Source: Pseudomonas sp. TCU-HL1 (GTDB lineage: Bacteria > Pseudomonadota > Gammaproteobacteria > Pseudomonadales > Pseudomonadaceae). From it: a DNA stretch of 64,000 nt. Position numbers and translations under genes: made by a program. Positions within the stretch are counted from its first letter, which is position 1. Every line of letters begins with the position of its first letter. This document shows positions 8,111 to 15,198 of this stretch, one piece after another. The notes under the pieces are model-generated. The model was not told the DNA's origin, made no database searches, and saw nothing but the letters and a program-made list of their open reading frames with translations. The stretch spans positions 4,340,001-4,404,000 of the forward strand of contig NZ_CP015992.1 in assembly GCF_001708505.1 (NCBI RefSeq), given 5' to 3'.

Positions 8111-8789
8111 CGGTTTCCACCAGGCGATAGCCAATGCCCGCAACGGTGATAAGCATCGGCGGTGAAGAGGGGAATGATTTGTCGATTGCCTGCCTCAATA
8201 CATGAATATGGCTACGCAGGGCGTCACTGAGCGGCGGCTCATCCTGCCAGAGCTGATGCTCCAGCTCCTCCCTCGTCACCAGTAGGGGCGCCGCCCGCAT
8301 CAACGCGGCGAGCAACTTGTAACCGATGGGTGTCAGTTCCAGCCGCTGTCCATCGCGAGTTGCCTCGAATGTCCCAAGGTTGAACACCAGCCCGCCAAAA
8401 CGCAGCACCTGATTGGAGCATGGGGCTCCCGCACGCCTGACCAATGCCTCCAGTCGGGCCTCCAGTTCGATCAACGAGTAGGGCTTGACCAGATAATCGT
8501 CGGCGCCGGCACGTAATCCGGTGACCTTGTCGTGAATCGTGTCGCGAGCGGTGAGCATGAGAATCGGCGTGTCGCATTGATGCTCTTCCCGCAGACGTCG
8601 GCACACTTCCAGGCCATCCAGGCCGGGAAGCATGCCATCCAGCACGATGACATCGAAACGCTGGGCTGTAGCTTGAGCCAGTCCTGCCTGGCCATTCCGG
8701 GCGTTGTCGAGCTGATGCCCCAACGGCTCGAAATACTCGTACAGGTTGGCGACGATATCCGGATTGTCTTCGATGATCAGAATGCGCAC
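8097..8789 (-). CDS. OmpR-family response regulator
   Basis: The 230-residue protein has a receiver domain with E7-D8-N9 and phosphoacceptor D51 (LDGMLP), LTARD and VKPYS, followed by a winged-helix domain that ends HIHVLRQAI and VAGIGYRL. Its stop overlaps the start of the kinase gene. A candidate binding site, a direct repeat with 11-bp period, lies upstream of the neighbouring gene at 9446-9465, the spacing expected for OmpR-type dimers. Confidence 0.87.
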   Translation of the reverse strand: MRILIIEDNPDIVANLYEYFEPLGHQLDNARNGQAGLAQATAQRFDVIVLDGMLPGLDGLEVCRRLREEHQCDTPILMLTARDTIHDKVTGLRAGADDYLVKPYSLIELEARLEALVRRAGAPCSNQVLRFGGLVFNLGTFEATRDGQRLELTPIGYKLLAALMRAAPLLVTREELEHQLWQDEPPLSDALRSHIHVLRQAIDKSFPSSPPMLITVAGIGYRLVETDAHQ

Positions 8790-8878
8790 GGTCCTGGTTC
8801 CCTTCTGGGTACATGCCGGGAGCGCCCCGTGGTTTCCCAGTATGGTTCAGCGTTAACAGCGTGTGATGGTGATGAGCG

Positions 8879-9400
8879 TCATGCGCCTTCGTCGCACTTG
8901 GGCTCGGTGGTGAAGGTGCGGGAAACATCCACCGCGCCCAGGTGCTCAAGGGTGCGACGGCCAATGAGTACCGGATAGAGCATCTTGCCGCGATTTTTCA
9001 GGGAGAACTCTTCGTCGTAGACGTGATCGCCGATGCACATCTTCAGCTTGACCACCGGACGATGCTCGGCGCCACCAGCGCCTCGAACCTTGACGCTCCG
9101 CTCCACGGGGCGTTCGAAGGGAATGCTCACCATCTCACCGGTTTCGCTGTCCTTCACCTCTACGTTGAAGCGCACCCATTTCTCACCCTCCTTCTCGAAG
9201 CGCTCCAGATCCTTGGCATCCATCGAGGACGTCAGGGCACCGGTGTCCAGCTTGATCTTGACGGACACTTTCTCGGGAAGGAGCAGGCCTTCCTCCACCC
9301 ACCCGAACACTTTCGCCCGGTCCTTGGTGGCCGGATATGCGGCAGGGATCAGCATGAATGTCGAGAGTGCAAGCAGCAGAAATACAGGTTTGCGGGCCAT
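8879..9400 (-). CDS. Exported retropepsin-like / ATP-dependent zinc protease family protein (RimK-associated type)
   Basis: The 173-residue protein has an N-terminal signal peptide (cleavage near AYPA-TK) and matches the family annotated as putative ATP-dependent zinc protease (PF05618), related to retropepsin-like aspartic proteases. The key motif is KLDTGALTSS, with D52 in the DTGA position; a second conserved block is PVLIGRRTLEHLG. A strong AAGGAG ribosome-binding site precedes the ATG. The gene lies 89 bases upstream of the regulator gene on the same strand and may be co-transcribed with it. Substrate and proteolytic activity are unproven. Confidence 0.7.
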   Translation of the reverse strand: MARKPVFLLLALSTFMLIPAAYPATKDRAKVFGWVEEGLLLPEKVSVKIKLDTGALTSSMDAKDLERFEKEGEKWVRFNVEVKDSETGEMVSIPFERPVERSVKVRGAGGAEHRPVVKLKMCIGDHVYDEEFSLKNRGKMLYPVLIGRRTLEHLGAVDVSRTFTTEPKCDEGA

Positions 9401-9445
9401 GACCAGGCTCCTTCAGTGGCGATGGCCGCACTCTGTACCGATCAA

Positions 9446-9465
9446 CGTCAAGAACGCGTTAAGAA
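9446..9465 (-). promoter_or_regulatory. Direct repeat with 11-bp period, candidate response-regulator site
   Basis: On the plus strand CGTCAAGAA (9446-9454) and CGTTAAGAA (9457-9465) match in eight of nine positions and start exactly 11 bases apart. The pair lies 46-65 bases upstream of the retropepsin-like gene. OmpR-family regulators commonly bind such head-to-tail repeats. Binding by the regulator at 8097-8789 is an inference. Confidence 0.4.
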
Positions 9466-9565
9466 GCCGCATCACTGGCGCACGGGCAAGCGGCCTGGAC
9501 GTTGACGCGTTCTTCACACTCGCCCGCGTAGCGTTCATGAAACGACCCACCGCGTCTGGGCCAGG

Positions 9566-9916
9566 CTAACCGCCGGACAATGAAGATCGAGGTGCGTATG
9601 AGCGAGCGCCAGTGCAGTTGCCGCGAATCCCAAAGTAGGCGAAGTGCCCTCTCAGCTTGCGAACCAGTTGAACGTGCTGGTCTCGCACGAATTGATGCCG
9701 ATTCGCACGGCGCCATCGACTGATCTGCTTGATCGCTCGCCGGAGACTGTCCTGGGCAGTTTTCCGATAAATCGTCCAACAGCCTGACCTGGATCGCCCC
9801 CAGCAGTGAGTGAATCCCACCAGATCGAAGCTTCTGCCTCGACCTGGTAGAACGGGCTTGAAACCCACCAACCGCGTCTTCTCCGGGTGCGACTCCAGAG
9901 CAACCCTCATGCGCAA
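9566..9916 (-). pseudogene. Remnant of a group II intron reverse transcriptase/maturase
   Basis: The frame carries hallmarks of the C-terminal half of a group II intron RT: SHPEKTRLVGF, FDLVGFTHCWGRSR, a basic helix-rich stretch, and VRKLRGHFAYFGIRGN, which belongs to the maturase domain. Nothing before the HPEKT motif is in frame, so the fingers and palm with the YADD motif are missing. After GIRGN the frame is disrupted. It is a decayed relic with no function expected. Its wording differs from the RT at 29814-30779, so it comes from a different intron lineage. Confidence 0.7.
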
Positions 9917-10041
9917 CGGCTTGCGCCATCAATCCCAAGGCGACCAAGCTTCGTCTGGCGCACATAAACCTCTCCCGTTTCCGGGTCCCCTTTCCGGTCA
10001 CTGCGGGGCTGACTGCACCTGATCCATTACTACCCTGCAGA

Positions 10042-10317
10042 TCACTTGAGGTATGACCGAAGCAGCGCCGCAATCTGATCAACCTCTGCCTCCCTCTCCT
10101 TAGCGCTGAGGTCCTCTGCCCCCAGATGCTCACGGATGTGGCCCTCCATCACCTCGGCCATGAGGCCGTTGACCGCTCCTCTAATCGCAGCAATTTGCTG
10201 AAGGATGGCAAGGCACTCCGTTTCCTGCTCCAGTGCCGACTCCAAGGCGGCAGCCTGCCCCTTGATCCTGCGTATCCGCGTCAGCAGCTGCTTCTTTCCC
10301 TTGAGGGTGTGTGCCAT
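10042..10317 (-). CDS. dmeR: RcnR/DmeR-type metal-sensing transcriptional repressor (CsoR/RcnR family)
   Basis: The 91-residue all-helical repressor belongs to the CsoR/RcnR/FrmR family. The metal-site residues expected for Ni/Co-sensing RcnR are all in place: H3 (MAHT), C35 (ETECL), H60 and H64 (EGHIREH). FrmR-type formaldehyde sensors lack this full set, so a Ni(II)/Co(II) sensor is preferred. The gene is divergent from the cation diffusion facilitator gene at 10385, and an ATACT-GGGGTAT-AGTAT palindrome lies between them. Expected behaviour is repression of both genes until Ni or Co binds. The pair matches the DmeR-DmeF arrangement known from rhizobia. Confidence 0.85.
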   Translation of the reverse strand: MAHTLKGKKQLLTRIRRIKGQAAALESALEQETECLAILQQIAAIRGAVNGLMAEVMEGHIREHLGAEDLSAKEREAEVDQIAALLRSYLK

Positions 10318-10337
10318 GACTTTTCTCCCTTGTTAGT

Positions 10338-10354
10338 ATACTGGGGTATAGTAT
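10338..10354 (+). promoter_or_regulatory. RcnR/DmeR-type operator
   Basis: The inverted repeat ATACT (10338-10342) / AGTAT (10350-10354) brackets GGGGTAT. The TACT-G-tract-AGTA layout is the known operator form for RcnR. The site lies between the divergent repressor and exporter genes, 20 bases from the repressor start and 30 from the exporter start. Confidence 0.75.
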
Positions 10355-10384
10355 GATCAACGTTTGATTTGGAGCATGATAACC

Positions 10385-11326
10385 ATGACCGCCCGAACTC
10401 CGGAACATTGGGTCCACTCCCACCACTTCCACCAGGGCAACCTGTCCGCCGAGCGCAAAACGCGGTTAGCCGTGTCACTCACTGCTGCGATGATGCTGGT
10501 GGAGATCGTCGGCGGCTGGCACTTCAACTCGATGGCGCTACTCGCCGATGGCTGGCACATGAGTTCGCATGTGCTCGCCCTCGGGCTCTCGCTGTTCGCC
10601 TACGCGGCGGCGCGGCAACTGACCCACGACAGGCGCTTCGCCTTCGGGACCTGGAAGATCGAGATTCTGGGCGGGTATACCAGCGCAATCTTGCTGCTAG
10701 GGGTGGCGGCGCTGATGGTGTTCCAATCAGTGGAGCGCCTGCTCTCGCCGGGCCCCATTCGTTACGACCAGGCTATCTCCATCGCAGTGGTGGGACTGGT
10801 GGTCAATCTATTGTGCGCGTGGCTGCTGCGGGATGACCACGATCACCATCACCACGATCATGGACCCGGCCATCAGCATCACGGACATCACCACGACGAT
10901 CTCAACCTGCGTTCCGCCTATCTACATGTGATGGCAGATGCCGCCACGTCGGTGTTGGCAATCATAGCGCTGCTGGCTGGCAAGCTCTGGGGCGCGGGCT
11001 GGCTCGACCCTGTAATGGGGCTGGTGGGGGCGGTGCTGGTAGGGCTCTGGGCCAAGGGGCTGCTGCGCGACACCTCGCGCGTCCTGCTGGATGCGGAGAT
11101 GGACACTCCCGTGGTGGAGGAGATCCAGCAGGTCATCGCAGAGCTGCCGGTGCCCACCACCATCACCGACTTGCATCTTTGGCGGGTCAGCAAGGACCAG
11201 TACGCCTGCTTGCTCACACTCGCGACTATGGGAACGCTGGATGCCGATAGCGTGCGGCAAGCGCTTAGGGTCCACTCGGAACTGGTCCATGTAACGGTTG
11301 AAATCAACCAACTGCATACGTCTTAG
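10385..11326 (+). CDS. dmeF: Cation diffusion facilitator family transporter (DmeF-like Co/Ni exporter)
   Basis: The 313-residue inner-membrane protein has six expected transmembrane helices with the CDF metal-site motifs DGWHMSSH in helix 2 and HVMADAATS in helix 5. A histidine-rich loop (about residues 150-170) lies between helices 4 and 5, and a cytoplasmic ferredoxin-like domain follows. ATG 10385 has GGAG ten bases upstream; ATG 10376 lies almost on top of that site and is less likely. It exports divalent metal in exchange for protons. The pairing with an RcnR-type sensor points to cobalt and nickel. Confidence 0.85.
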   Translation: MTARTPEHWVHSHHFHQGNLSAERKTRLAVSLTAAMMLVEIVGGWHFNSMALLADGWHMSSHVLALGLSLFAYAAARQLTHDRRFAFGTWKIEILGGYTSAILLLGVAALMVFQSVERLLSPGPIRYDQAISIAVVGLVVNLLCAWLLRDDHDHHHHDHGPGHQHHGHHHDDLNLRSAYLHVMADAATSVLAIIALLAGKLWGAGWLDPVMGLVGAVLVGLWAKGLLRDTSRVLLDAEMDTPVVEEIQQVIAELPVPTTITDLHLWRVSKDQYACLLTLATMGTLDADSVRQALRVHSELVHVTVEINQLHTS

Positions 11327-11432
11327 GTCGCGTAAAGGGCCTCTTTCTGCGCAGTGCTGGTTTGGCAAATGGCAGCCTCCTCTGGCGCCATTTCCAAAGT
11401 TGCCAGGTGATAGTTAACTGGGAGCAATCCAT
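11327..11432. other. Spacer between dmeF and the IS remnant
   Basis: The roughly 100 bases hold no gene. They include a short inverted element around 11373-11398 built on TCTGGCGCCA. No clear terminal repeat of the insertion sequence was recognised. Confidence 0.25.
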
Positions 11433-11820
11433 ATGATGGGACAGCTACCGGGTGGACAGCAGTGACTGTTCTACTCGTTCGACCTGGAAGAGCACGTCCC
11501 GCCCCATCACCTCCTGCGCTGCATCGACCAGTGCGTGGACCTCAGCGATCTGCGCGGCCACCTGGCGGACTCCTACGGCCCCACCGGCCGCCCTTCGATT
11601 GATCCGGAGTTGATGGTGCGCATGCTGGTCGTCGGCTATTGCTACGGCATCCGCTCCGAGCGGCGATTGTGCAAAGCAGTGCACCTGAACCTGGCTTATC
11701 GCTGGTTCTGCCGGCAGGGCCTGGAGGACGAAGTGCCCAATCACTCGACCTTCTCGAAGAATCGCCACGGCCGCTTCCGTGACAGCGGCCTGTTCCGCTG
11801 GTCGTTCAATGAAGTGCAAG
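11433..11820 (+). pseudogene. Truncated IS1182-type transposase remnant
   Basis: From the ATG the frame reads MMGQLPGGQQ, hits TGA at 11463-11465, then continues with typical N-terminal transposase text: LFYSFDLEEHVPPHHLLRCI, GRPSIDPELMVRML, SERRLCKAVHLNLAYRWFC and NHSTFSKNRHGRFRDS. This is the N-terminal third of an IS1182/IS5-like transposase. Similarity stops near 11817 and the DDE catalytic region is absent. The in-frame stop plus the missing C-terminus make it inactive. It marks past insertion in this accessory patch. Confidence 0.75.
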
Positions 11821-11892
11821 GAGCGGCCTTTCGACATTGTCAACGCCGGCTGTTTAAATTTGCGGCCTTCCCGTTTCAAGGTTTACCCCTAA

Positions 11893-12294
11893 ATGACTGA
11901 CGCCTTCCAGGGCAGCTGCCTTTGCGGCGCCGTCAAATACCAAATCTCGTCGCGACCTAAAGCGCTTTCACACTGCCATTGCAGCCAATGCCGCAAAAGT
12001 CATGGGGCAGCATTCGCCAGTTATGGCAGTGTGTTGCGTGGCGACCTGCACCTCATTCACGGTGCCGATAGCATTAAGTCTTACCAGTCTTCCGAATCAG
12101 TACTCCGTCAGTTTTGCTGCCAGTGCGGTTCGTCTCTGTTCTGGTCAACAAGCCGAGGTGAATACTCAGACTGGATCTCGATAGCGTTGGGCACCTTGGA
12201 TACAACATTCACCTCGAATAAACAAAAGCACATTCAGGTGATGTCCAAGGCTTCGTGGTACGAGATCCAAGATCATTGGCCACAGCACCATTGA
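11893..12294 (+). CDS. GFA family protein (CENP-V/GFA domain)
   Basis: The 133-residue protein carries the zinc-binding cysteine pattern of the GFA (glutathione-dependent formaldehyde-activating) family: GSCLCGAV, HCHCSQCRK and CCQCGSSLFW. It is full length for the family. Most members have unknown substrates; true formaldehyde activation is established for few. The ATG lies close behind the IS remnant and the gene is less GC-rich than its neighbours, with more Ser and Gln codons, which fits acquisition with this accessory patch. Confidence 0.85.
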   Translation: MTDAFQGSCLCGAVKYQISSRPKALSHCHCSQCRKSHGAAFASYGSVLRGDLHLIHGADSIKSYQSSESVLRQFCCQCGSSLFWSTSRGEYSDWISIALGTLDTTFTSNKQKHIQVMSKASWYEIQDHWPQHH

Positions 12295-12442
12295 CCTCAA
12301 TGGGTCGAAAGCCACCCATAGCCCGCCCCACCATCCCTATCCTGCCCCGGCCACGGTCAATCCCGTGGCCGGCGACCCAATAGCAGCAGGCGCGATTGCG
12401 CCACAAGGTGCATGCGAGAAACGGCGGACGTTTCTTGCAGGC

Positions 12443-12463
12443 CTGCATACGCATGCAGTTTTT
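12443..12463 (+). terminator. Short hairpin followed by T5
   Basis: CTGCAT (12443-12448) pairs with ATGCAG (12453-12458) over an ACGC loop, and five T residues follow. The stem is only six pairs, so termination is plausible but weak. It directly precedes the C4-like element and could separate it from upstream transcription. Confidence 0.35.
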
Positions 12464-12485
12464 AACTGCTCTGCTTTATGGCAGA

Positions 12486-12606
12486 TCGCGCGGGGAGACC
12501 CCTCGTGGTCTGCCGGCTCCTGTTGCCCGGTTCACCAACCCCGCGCGGTCTGCCACCCTTCGTTTGGCGACGTCTGGTGGCAGCTCCTCAATCAATGCAA
12601 CAGGAG
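12486..12606 (+). ncRNA. C4-like antisense RNA element
   Basis: Two stems are evident: TCGCGCGGGG (12486-12495) with CCCCGCGCGG (12539-12548), and CTGCCACC (12550-12557) with GGTGGCAG (12576-12583). Inside the first loop, CTCCTGTTGC (12517-12526) is an exact 10-base complement of GCAACAGGAG (12597-12606), which is the Shine-Dalgarno of a small ORF starting at 12614. This is the logic of the C4 antisense RNA of phages P1/P7 and its bacterial relatives, in which a processed leader blocks translation of the downstream gene. Assignment to that family is by architecture, not by a covariance search. Confidence 0.55.
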
Positions 12607-12613
12607 TTTCACC

Positions 12614-12649
12614 ATGCATTCGGAAGGGTCTGTTTCACCGGATCAGTAA
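12614..12649 (+). CDS. Eleven-codon ORF downstream of the C4-like RNA
   Basis: The ORF encodes MHSEGSVSPDQ and starts seven bases after AGGAG, a textbook ribosome-binding site that is exactly the segment complementary to the C4-like RNA. It may be a leader peptide or the remains of a longer phage-type gene. No downstream gene on this strand follows within the window before the leftward regulator gene. Confidence 0.3.
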   Translation: MHSEGSVSPDQ

Positions 12650-12827
12650 ACATCCACGTTCGTAGAACCTGGACTTGCCATAAGCCCCTGGAAGGGGGCG
12701 AGAGGTCGAGTCCAAACCTCGGCATAACATCGCTGCACGCCCTACCGCAAGGTGCGCTATGTGCGCACCAGTGCCTGTGGGAGCAAATTCATTCGCGAAA
12801 AGAGCCGCCACGCGGCCCCTCCCTCTT

Positions 12828-13742
12828 TCAGGCGATCACCCGTTCCCGCAATCGCGCCAGCATCCCGAGGAGACTGCCGACGCGCTGTTGTTCACCGGCT
12901 TCCTTGGGCATTTCGGCGGCGCGTGGCATGACGTCCAGCGGCTGGGTGCGCCAGAGGAAGGCCTGCTCGGCCGCGGCCTTCAGGCCCTTCTCGAACAGGC
13001 CGCGGCGGATCGGTTTGGGCAGGTAGCGGAAAATCTGCGCCTCGTTGATCAGTTTGAGCAGCGCCTGGGTATCGCGGAACGGCGTCACCACCAGGCTGAG
13101 CAGGCGCGGATGGGCCTGCGCCAGGGATTTGAGCAGTGGCGCGATGTCCTCGCCGCCCAGCTTGAGGTCGCTGACCAGCAAGTCCACCGGCTCCAGGTTC
13201 AGCGCTACCAGGGCTTCGCTCAGGCTGTGGGCGCGCAGCAGGCGGTGACCGCCTGCCTGGCAGAACGCCTCGACGCAGTGCCGGGTTTCCGGGTCGTCAT
13301 CCAGCAGCATCAGGGTGAGCGGCGCGGCCAGGCCGCTGGTGGTGGCGGTGACCGGTGCCGCAGCCTGGCGCTCGGCGATTTCCGCCGCCTGGCGCAGGGT
13401 GAAGGCCATTTCCTGTGGGTCCCAAGGCTTGGTCAGGTAACGGAAGATGCCGCCGTTGTTCAGGGCGTCCACCGCGGCATCCAGGTCGGAGTAGCCGGTG
13501 AGCAGGATGCGCAGGCATTCCGGGGCAATCTCCCGCGAGCGGGCCAGCAGTTCGGCGCCGTTCATGCGCGGCATGCGCTGGTCGCTGACGATGACCTGCA
13601 CCGACTCTTCCTTCAGCCGCTCCAGTGCCCGCAACGGGTCGCTTTCAGTGATCACGTCGTACTGGCGACGGAACTGCAGCGCCAGGCTGCGCAGGATACG
13701 TTCCTCGTCGTCGACGAAGAGGATGCGAACGGGTGTACTCAT
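12828..13742 (-). CDS. Response regulator with two tandem receiver domains
   Basis: The 304-residue protein contains two receiver domains and no recognisable output domain. The first (residues about 5-120) has D11-D12, phosphoacceptor D54 (VSDQRMP) and K105 (TKPW). The second (about 142-265) has D148-D150, a candidate phosphoacceptor D192 (VSDLKLGG) and K in PKPI. About 40 residues follow. The gene starts four bases after the kinase gene ends and is surely its partner. Lack of a DNA-binding or enzymatic domain suggests action by protein contact or as a phosphorelay node. Confidence 0.82.
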   Translation of the reverse strand: MSTPVRILFVDDEERILRSLALQFRRQYDVITESDPLRALERLKEESVQVIVSDQRMPRMNGAELLARSREIAPECLRILLTGYSDLDAAVDALNNGGIFRYLTKPWDPQEMAFTLRQAAEIAERQAAAPVTATTSGLAAPLTLMLLDDDPETRHCVEAFCQAGGHRLLRAHSLSEALVALNLEPVDLLVSDLKLGGEDIAPLLKSLAQAHPRLLSLVVTPFRDTQALLKLINEAQIFRYLPKPIRRGLFEKGLKAAAEQAFLWRTQPLDVMPRAAEMPKEAGEQQRVGSLLGMLARLRERVIA

Positions 13743-13746
13743 GGGC

Positions 13747-15051
13747 TCAGGCGCTCCGTTTCAGTTCGACTGCCTGGCTGCATGGCAGGCTGATGAGAAA
13801 GCGCGTTCCGCGCCCTGGCTCCGAGGCCACGCGGATGCTACCGCCGTGGTCGCGGACGATCTTGTAGCTGATGGACAAGCCCAGCCCCGTGCCCTCGCCC
13901 ACCGGCTTGGTGGTGAAAAAGGGATCGAAGATGCGCTGCATGACCTCAGGCGGCATCCCGCGGCCGCTGTCCTGCACCGAGATGCAGACGTTGCCTTCGT
14001 CGGCCCAGCTCTTCACCTGGATGCGCCCTGGTGCGTCCATGGCCTGGGCGGCGTTGGTGAAGAGGTTGAGCAGCACCTGGTTGATCTGTGATGGCGCGCA
14101 GGTGATGCGCGGCAACTCGCCCAACAACTGGAAGACTTCGGCCTTGTCCTTGATGTGGTTACGCGCGATCAGCAACGCACTGCGGATGCAGTCGTTGAGG
14201 TCCACGGCTTCGCTCATGGCGCGGTCCAGGCGGGCGAAATCCTTGAGCCCGGACACCAGCTCGGCGATCTGGCCAAGGCCATACAGGGTGTCGCCGAACA
14301 GCTGGCGCAGGTCGTCCGCCAGCAGCTCCGGGGAGGCGCCTTCGCGTGCGGCGGCTGCGCACGACAGGGCATCGGCCAGCCGCGCTTCGTCGCAGGTCGG
14401 GTCATCCAGGCAGGCGGCCAGGACAGCCTGGCTCTCGGCGAGGGCGAAGAGCGGCGTAGTGAGTTCTTCCATCAACTGCACGTTGTTCTTCACGTAACCC
14501 AGCGGTGTGTTCAGCTCGTGGGCAACGCCGGCGACCATCTGGCCGAGGGACGCCATCTTTTCCGATTGCACCAGCTGGGCCTGGGACTCCTTCAGGTCAA
14601 CCAGTGCCTTGCGCAGTACCCGGTTGCGCTGGGCGATGCGCAGCTCCATGGCCTTCAGCAGGTCCAGCACCGTAGCGAGTCCCAGGTAGCGTCCCTGCTC
14701 GTCCACCAGGATGAAATCTTCGGTAATCGGGTACTGCAATTGCGCGGTGACCTGCTTGGCCGCCAGTTCCAGGCCGGAAGCCAGGGCGACGGTAAGCGGT
14801 GCCGGGTTCATCACGTCAGCCACCGGACGGCGACCCCAGAGGTCGCGGCCGAAGCGCTGCATGAAGATGTCCTGCAGCGTGTAACGGCTGACCAGGCCGA
14901 GCGGCAGCCCTTGTCCGTCCACCACCGGCAACGACAGGAAAGCCTTGTGCTCAGTAGTCAGCAGGCGATCGGCCACATCACTGATGCTCATGTCGGGAGC
15001 CAGCGGCTCCACGGTCTTGAGCAGGCGAGCCAGACTGCTTTCGGCTGCCAT
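13747..15051 (-). CDS. CBS-domain sensor histidine kinase (soluble)
   Basis: With the ATG at 15051 (GGAG eight bases upstream) the protein has 434 residues; an ATG at 15087 is an alternative. A pair of CBS domains fills residues about 5-135, followed by a coiled coil and a HisKA box GVAHELNTPLGY with H178. The ATPase domain shows LLNLFTNAAQAM, DSGRGMP and GTGLGLSI. There are no transmembrane helices. CBS pairs usually bind adenosine nucleotides or related ligands, so the kinase may sense energy or nucleotide status in the cytoplasm. It forms a two-gene operon with the double-receiver regulator. Confidence 0.83.
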   Translation of the reverse strand: MAAESSLARLLKTVEPLAPDMSISDVADRLLTTEHKAFLSLPVVDGQGLPLGLVSRYTLQDIFMQRFGRDLWGRRPVADVMNPAPLTVALASGLELAAKQVTAQLQYPITEDFILVDEQGRYLGLATVLDLLKAMELRIAQRNRVLRKALVDLKESQAQLVQSEKMASLGQMVAGVAHELNTPLGYVKNNVQLMEELTTPLFALAESQAVLAACLDDPTCDEARLADALSCAAAAREGASPELLADDLRQLFGDTLYGLGQIAELVSGLKDFARLDRAMSEAVDLNDCIRSALLIARNHIKDKAEVFQLLGELPRITCAPSQINQVLLNLFTNAAQAMDAPGRIQVKSWADEGNVCISVQDSGRGMPPEVMQRIFDPFFTTKPVGEGTGLGLSISYKIVRDHGGSIRVASEPGRGTRFLISLPCSQAVELKRSA

Positions 15052-15198
15052 GATCGGTACTCCGGGCGACTGTTGGGTGCCGGGCATTCAAGCAGCGTCA
15101 GGTTGCCATCATGTGACAGGTGTCTCATGAGAGAAACAAATGGCGAGGTTGCCCGGAAGCGACAACACTCAATCTCGACGCCTTCAGGAACCGACGCC

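Larger units (their letters stand above)
12295..12827. other. 533-base noncoding region holding a C4-like structured RNA
   Basis: The region between the GFA gene and the double-receiver regulator contains the C4-like element (12486-12606), a small ORF controlled by its Shine-Dalgarno complement, a hairpin with T5 (12443-12463) and one GTGGGAGC-type repeat near 12777-12799. Several overlapping ORFs of 80-180 codons cross the element in different frames and are probably not real genes. Confidence 0.5.

Noticed and set aside
12697..12716. A tRNA T-arm-like segment (GAGGTCGAGTCC followed by AAACCTC)
   Set aside because: The stem and TCGAGTC loop resemble a T-arm, but there is no acceptor stem, anticodon arm or CCA context. 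It is not called as a tRNA or attachment site.
12365..13026. Overlapping ORFs of 80-180 codons across the C4-like region, including Icd/Ash-like text
   Set aside because: They lie in several frames over a structured RNA, lack ribosome-binding sites, and one runs far into the regulator gene on the opposite strand. The RNA explains the conservation better.
14155..15198. N-terminal extension of the metallopeptidase frame by 348 codons
   Set aside because: It is antisense to the CBS kinase and has shadow composition. The signal-anchor start at 15199 gives the normal protein.
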